Notes under the pieces: model-generated | What the model was told of the DNA's origin: nothing | What the model saw: the letters and a program-made list of their open reading frames with translations, nothing else | Database searches by the model: none | Position numbers and translations under genes: made by a program | Assembly: GCA_938022205.1 (NCBI GenBank) | Contig: CALIEB010000012.1 | Location: forward strand, 1-45,454 | Reading direction: 5' to 3' | Source: an uncultured Anaerolineae bacterium | GTDB taxonomy: Bacteria; Chloroflexota; Anaerolineae; Aggregatilineales; Phototrophicaceae | DNA length: 45,454 bases | Part shown: positions 42,715 through 45,454 of the stretch, in pieces | How positions within the stretch are numbered: position 1 is the first letter of the stretch | How the letters are laid out: each line of letters opens with the position of its first letter

Positions 42715-43896
42715 CTAACGCAGTCCCTGCGCGGTAACGATGATGTTTTCTGGCGTGCCGCCGCGTTCGCTCACCAAGATGACGAAGTCCGCGCGCGCGG
42801 ACGCGCCTAGCACGGTCTCGTTGACGGGCGCGAACGCTGCGCCAATCACCCGCCCTGCCTCGTCGAACAGCGTCGCCACCGCCATGACCTCGCGCAGCGG
42901 CGTGCTGCCGTTATTCGTCACGTGTCCGCTGATGAACAGCTGGCCGTCGCTGCCGGTGGTGGTCGTGAATTCTGCCACCAGCACGCCTTCGCCGACGACA
43001 TCTAGCGTGTCGTCGTTCACCCAAGCGGCATCGCCAAGCAGCAGGTCATACGCCACGCTAGCGGGCGGCTGTCCTTGCCCGAAGCGCAGGCTAAACGGCA
43101 TGAAGCTGTTGGGCAAGATGCCATGCCCCATCAGCTTGTCCTCCGCGCCCGCCAGCACAGAGCGGTCGGCGGCGTGCAGCGTGGCGCGAATTGGCACGCC
43201 GGTGAGGGTGCGCACGCCGCGATTGACCACCTCGCCGGTGATGTAGAACACGCCCTCGCGGGTCGACCAGGTCGACACGTTGGTGATTTCGAGGTGCTGG
43301 GTCGACACGCCGCTGAGGGCAGCCAGTGGTGCGGCGGGCAGCGGCGCGTCGCTGTGTACCGCCAGCGTGTTGATGAAGACCTGCACCTGGCTTTGCAGGG
43401 CGGGGTCGGCGGGCAAGCGCGCCTCTAGCACGACGAAGAACGTGCCGCTGCGCTGAATGAAGGTGTTGAGCGGCTGTGGCACGCCGCCCACCCCTTCGCG
43501 GATGCCAGCGATGCGCCAGCTGCCGTCGGGCATGGCTTGGCGGTCTTGCTCTTTGTAAGCGCGTAAGTCCGGGCGCACTTGCGTTTGGTACTGCAGCAAC
43601 AGCGCGCCAAAGTCCTCAAGGGTGATGGCACTGCCCCAATTGACCACTGCCACGCGCACGAGCGGGGTGTCGCTGTTTGGTGGCGAAAAACTGGCGGCGG
43701 CGAGCGTGTCCTGCGGGTCTTCGTAGACCGCCCAATTGCGCGGCACGACAAGGCTGAACGCGCCGCTGCGGTGCGTGTAAGTTGTCGGCGACACGTCGGG
43801 CGGCAGCGGCGTGGGCGCGAAGACCACCGCACCGCCCGCGCACCCGGCTAGCAGCAAGCTCACACATGAGAAAATGAGCAACAACTTGTCTCGCAT
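42715..43896 (-). CDS. Lipoprotein with FxLYD-like C-terminal domains
   Basis: This 393-residue protein has a lipoprotein signal (IFSCVSLLLAGC), a Pro-rich linker, an N-terminal domain resembling PsbP-like/DUF folds (SGAFSLVVPRNWAVYEDP, then FFVVLEARLPADPALQSQVQVFINTLAV) and two Ig-like modules (ITGEVVNRGVRTLTGVPIRATLHAADRSVL and ISGHVTNNGSTPLREVMAVATLFDEAGRVI) of the FxLYD type common in surface lipoproteins. It has no catalytic motif. It is expressed ahead of the patatin gene and divergently from the CxxC protein gene. The RBS is not obvious. Function unknown. Confidence 0.8.
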   Translation of the reverse strand: MRDKLLLIFSCVSLLLAGCAGGAVVFAPTPLPPDVSPTTYTHRSGAFSLVVPRNWAVYEDPQDTLAAASFSPPNSDTPLVRVAVVNWGSAITLEDFGALLLQYQTQVRPDLRAYKEQDRQAMPDGSWRIAGIREGVGGVPQPLNTFIQRSGTFFVVLEARLPADPALQSQVQVFINTLAVHSDAPLPAAPLAALSGVSTQHLEITNVSTWSTREGVFYITGEVVNRGVRTLTGVPIRATLHAADRSVLAGAEDKLMGHGILPNSFMPFSLRFGQGQPPASVAYDLLLGDAAWVNDDTLDVVGEGVLVAEFTTTTGSDGQLFISGHVTNNGSTPLREVMAVATLFDEAGRVIGAAFAPVNETVLGASARADFVILVSERGGTPENIIVTAQGLR

Positions 43897-43922
43897 GGTA
43901 AATGCTCGTATGCTTGGATGAG

Positions 43923-43936
43923 ATGCACGTGTGCAT
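43923..43936. promoter_or_regulatory. Inverted repeat in the divergent lipoprotein/CxxC-protein gap
   Basis: ATGCAC (43923-43928) and GTGCAT (43931-43936) are inverted repeats separated by 2 bp, in the centre of the 62-bp gap between divergent start codons. Position and symmetry fit an operator or overlapping promoter control. Confidence 0.4.
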
Positions 43937-43958
43937 TGTAACGCAAAATGAGGACAAT

Positions 43959-44303
43959 ATGTACACAGATAACGACATTCTCTTTCCTCATCACGCCATT
44001 CAACTGCTCAAGCGCACGCGCGGCGCGCTCTTTCGCCAGCTGGTGGAGCGCGTGCAAAAGCTGCCCGAAGCGCACGAGGAAACGCTGGCGTTTATGCTGA
44101 TGATGGTCAAGCTCAACGGCTGCTTGCCCTGCGAAACGGACAGCTTTCGCGCCATGCGCGGCTGTTCGGCGTGCGCGCAGCAAACGCTCAAACGCTTTAA
44201 GGGCAGCGACGAGGAGCTGCTGCAGCTGTTCGAGAAGGCACTGCAGGAGGTGCGCCAATTTAAGCAGCTTCGCCCTGAGCTGGGGATTGTGGCTGGCGAG
44301 TAG
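43959..44303 (+). CDS. Small CxxC...CxxC protein of unknown function
   Basis: This 114-residue soluble, mostly helical protein has a four-cysteine motif C-x2-C-x10-C-x2-C (NGCLPCETDSFRAMRGCSAC), suitable for binding zinc or an iron-sulfur cluster, between charged helices (LLKRTRGALFRQLVERVQKL and SDEELLQLFEKALQEVRQF). I recognise no family. ATG 43959 has GAGG 5 bases upstream; the longer open frame covers the presumed promoter. It ends 12 bases before the convergent homoserine dehydrogenase stop. Confidence 0.75.
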   Translation: MYTDNDILFPHHAIQLLKRTRGALFRQLVERVQKLPEAHEETLAFMLMMVKLNGCLPCETDSFRAMRGCSACAQQTLKRFKGSDEELLQLFEKALQEVRQFKQLRPELGIVAGE

Positions 44304-44315
44304 CGCGCGGCGTGC

Positions 44316-45323
44316 CTAACGCAACGCTAGCAAGTCCGCCACCAGCGCGTAGCCCGTCTGCACGCGCCCCGCGCCCGCGCCGATAAGCGTCACGTCGCCC
44401 AAGAGCGTGGTGCTGAAGGTGATGGCGTTGGTCGCGCCCTTGACGCTCGCCAACGGGTCGTCGAGTGGGACGCGTACGGGTTGCACGTTGCCGCCCTGCG
44501 GCGTGACGGTGGCGATGAGCTTGTAGGTTGCGCCCGCTTCGTGCGCCAGTGCCATGTCGGTCGCGCTGATGCCGCGAATGCCCTGCACGTGAAAATCCGC
44601 CAGCGTGACGTTCGCGCCGAAGAGCGTGCGCGCCAAGATGACCGCCTTGCCTGCCGCGTCCCAACCGTCTACGTCCGCCGTTGGGTCGGTTTCAGCGTAG
44701 CCCAACCGTTGCGCCTCCGCCAGCGCGGCGGCATAGCTCATGCCACTTTCCATGTGCGTCAGGATGTAATTGGTGGTGCCGTTGAGGATGCCGCGCAGCC
44801 GCGTGATGCCCGCGCCCGCCAGCGCGTCCAACCCCAGCATCATCGTCGGCGTGCCAGCCATCACGGTGGCTTCGAAGCGGAACTGCCGCCCGTGCTGGCG
44901 CGCCAAAGCCGACAGCGACGCATAGCCTTGCACGACCACGCCCTTGTTGGCGACGACGACGTGCCAGCCGCGCGCCATCGCCTGCTCACAGTAGTGCAGG
45001 GCGGGCTGTGCCGTCTGCAAGTCGCTAGGGCTGGCCTCAATCAGCACGTCAGCGGCGGCGGTGGCAATCAGCGCGTCGGCATTGGGCAAGCGCAGCAGCG
45101 ATGCGCCGTCGGGATAGTTGTGCAGGCTGCCGCTAGCGATAGCGTCCAGCAGCGCGGCAGGGTCAAGCCCGTCGGGGTGATAGACCACACCGCGCGAGCG
45201 CGTTGCCACGCCCACCAGCAGCGGACGAAACCCTAGCGCGCGCCGATATTGCTCGCCATAGTCGCGCAAAATCTCGGCGAAGCCTTGCCCGACGTTGCCA
45301 AAGCCGATGAGGACAATACGCAT
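44316..45323 (-). CDS. hom: Homoserine dehydrogenase (short form, no ACT domain)
   Basis: This 335-residue enzyme reduces aspartate semialdehyde to homoserine for threonine, methionine and isoleucine synthesis. It has the dinucleotide motif GFGNVGQG (7-14), ANKGVV with Lys127, GILNGTTNYIL (178-188), and the signature ETDPTADVDGWDAAGK (211-226) with catalytic-site Lys226. The C-terminal ACT domain of longer forms, which gives threonine feedback, is absent, so feedback control is probably missing or external. AAAGGA lies 6 bases before the ATG. The tail of another minus-strand gene ends 92 bases upstream. Confidence 0.92.
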   Translation of the reverse strand: MRIVLIGFGNVGQGFAEILRDYGEQYRRALGFRPLLVGVATRSRGVVYHPDGLDPAALLDAIASGSLHNYPDGASLLRLPNADALIATAAADVLIEASPSDLQTAQPALHYCEQAMARGWHVVVANKGVVVQGYASLSALARQHGRQFRFEATVMAGTPTMMLGLDALAGAGITRLRGILNGTTNYILTHMESGMSYAAALAEAQRLGYAETDPTADVDGWDAAGKAVILARTLFGANVTLADFHVQGIRGISATDMALAHEAGATYKLIATVTPQGGNVQPVRVPLDDPLASVKGATNAITFSTTLLGDVTLIGAGAGRVQTGYALVADLLALR

Positions 45324-45414
45324 AAGCGTTCCTTTGAAAGACAGATTGCGTGCCGCATGATAACATCGGACGGCGTTTTTTTCACGGCAAACGTGCGCAA
45401 GGCTATCGTGCCTG

Positions 45415-45453
45415 CTACGCCTCCCCGCCCAACTGAGCTAGGATGGCTTCGAT
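45415..45453 (-). CDS. C-terminal end of a gene entering from beyond the window
   Basis: At the right edge the minus strand encodes IEAILAQLGGEA and then TAG, a sequence that looks like an ordinary protein C-terminus in a helix. Only 12 codons are visible. The 91 bases between this stop and hom hold no clear terminator. Identity cannot be judged. Confidence 0.4.
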   Translation of the reverse strand: MEAILAQLGGEA

Positions 45454-45454
45454 G

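Overview
The window is high-GC, densely packed bacterial chromosome, most likely from a Chloroflexota (Anaerolineae-like) bacterium. This placement is inference. It rests on the Thr/Pro-rich 'PTPT' linkers in secreted lipoproteins, an OmpR-type winged-helix/BTAD regulator, a ClpC-type (not ClpA-type) chaperone, a five-repeat LysM protein, HEAT-repeat and beta-propeller proteins, and a ChlI/ChlD-type chelatase motor. I see no rRNA, tRNA, CRISPR array, transposase or phage gene. Every intergenic gap is shorter than 300 bases.

Layout. 1-500: start of a Thr/Pro-rich lipoprotein leaving the window. 0.6-8.8 kb (+): a PatB/MalY-type C-S lyase, a degenerate Clp/Hsp100 ATPase coupled to an unknown protein, phosphomannomutase/phosphoglucomutase, a GT-C membrane glycosyltransferase and a GT4 glycosyltransferase. 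8.7-14.5 kb: a BTAD regulator, MutY, a SLOG (LSDAT) protein paired with a membrane-anchored TPR protein, a metal ABC permease and a lone receiver-domain regulator. 14.6-20.2 kb: a secreted beta-propeller, a secreted gluzincin protease, ribosomal protein S1 and a KAS III-like enzyme. 20.2-25.7 kb (-): a surface-glycan operon of four genes with 4-bp start/stop overlaps (two GT4 enzymes, a flippase, a polytopic membrane protein). 25.8-32 kb (-): true ClpC, a polytopic membrane protein, a LysM protein and a nitronate monooxygenase-like flavoenzyme. 32-34.1 kb: a small acidic protein, a lipoprotein with LGFP-like repeats, and ribosomal protein S4. 34.3-40.4 kb (-): a VWA (ChlD-like) segment, ChlI-like AAA+, a HEAT protein and a CheB-CheR-PAS fusion, divergent from a PAS histidine kinase. 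41.7-45.4 kb: patatin phospholipase, lipoprotein, a CxxC-CxxC protein, homoserine dehydrogenase and the tail of one more gene.

The most interesting signals are these. (i) An A9 run (coding strand) sits where the ChlI-like frame ends. A -1 slip there fuses ChlI to a ChlD-like linker and VWA domain whose conserved N-terminal part has no start codon of its own; this looks like programmed frameshifting making two chelatase subunits from one gene. (ii) A Clp/Hsp100 paralog has a ruined first ATPase ring (Walker B and arginine fingers lost), no coiled-coil M domain and no ClpP-docking loop; it is coupled to an unknown protein and preceded by an inverted repeat around its promoter. The intact ClpC in the same window gives a direct comparison. 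(iii) A SLOG nucleotide-sensor-type protein and a membrane TPR protein form a two-gene module. (iv) A perfect 19-bp palindrome carries two overlapping, oppositely directed extended -10 promoters between the CheB-CheR-PAS gene and the histidine kinase.
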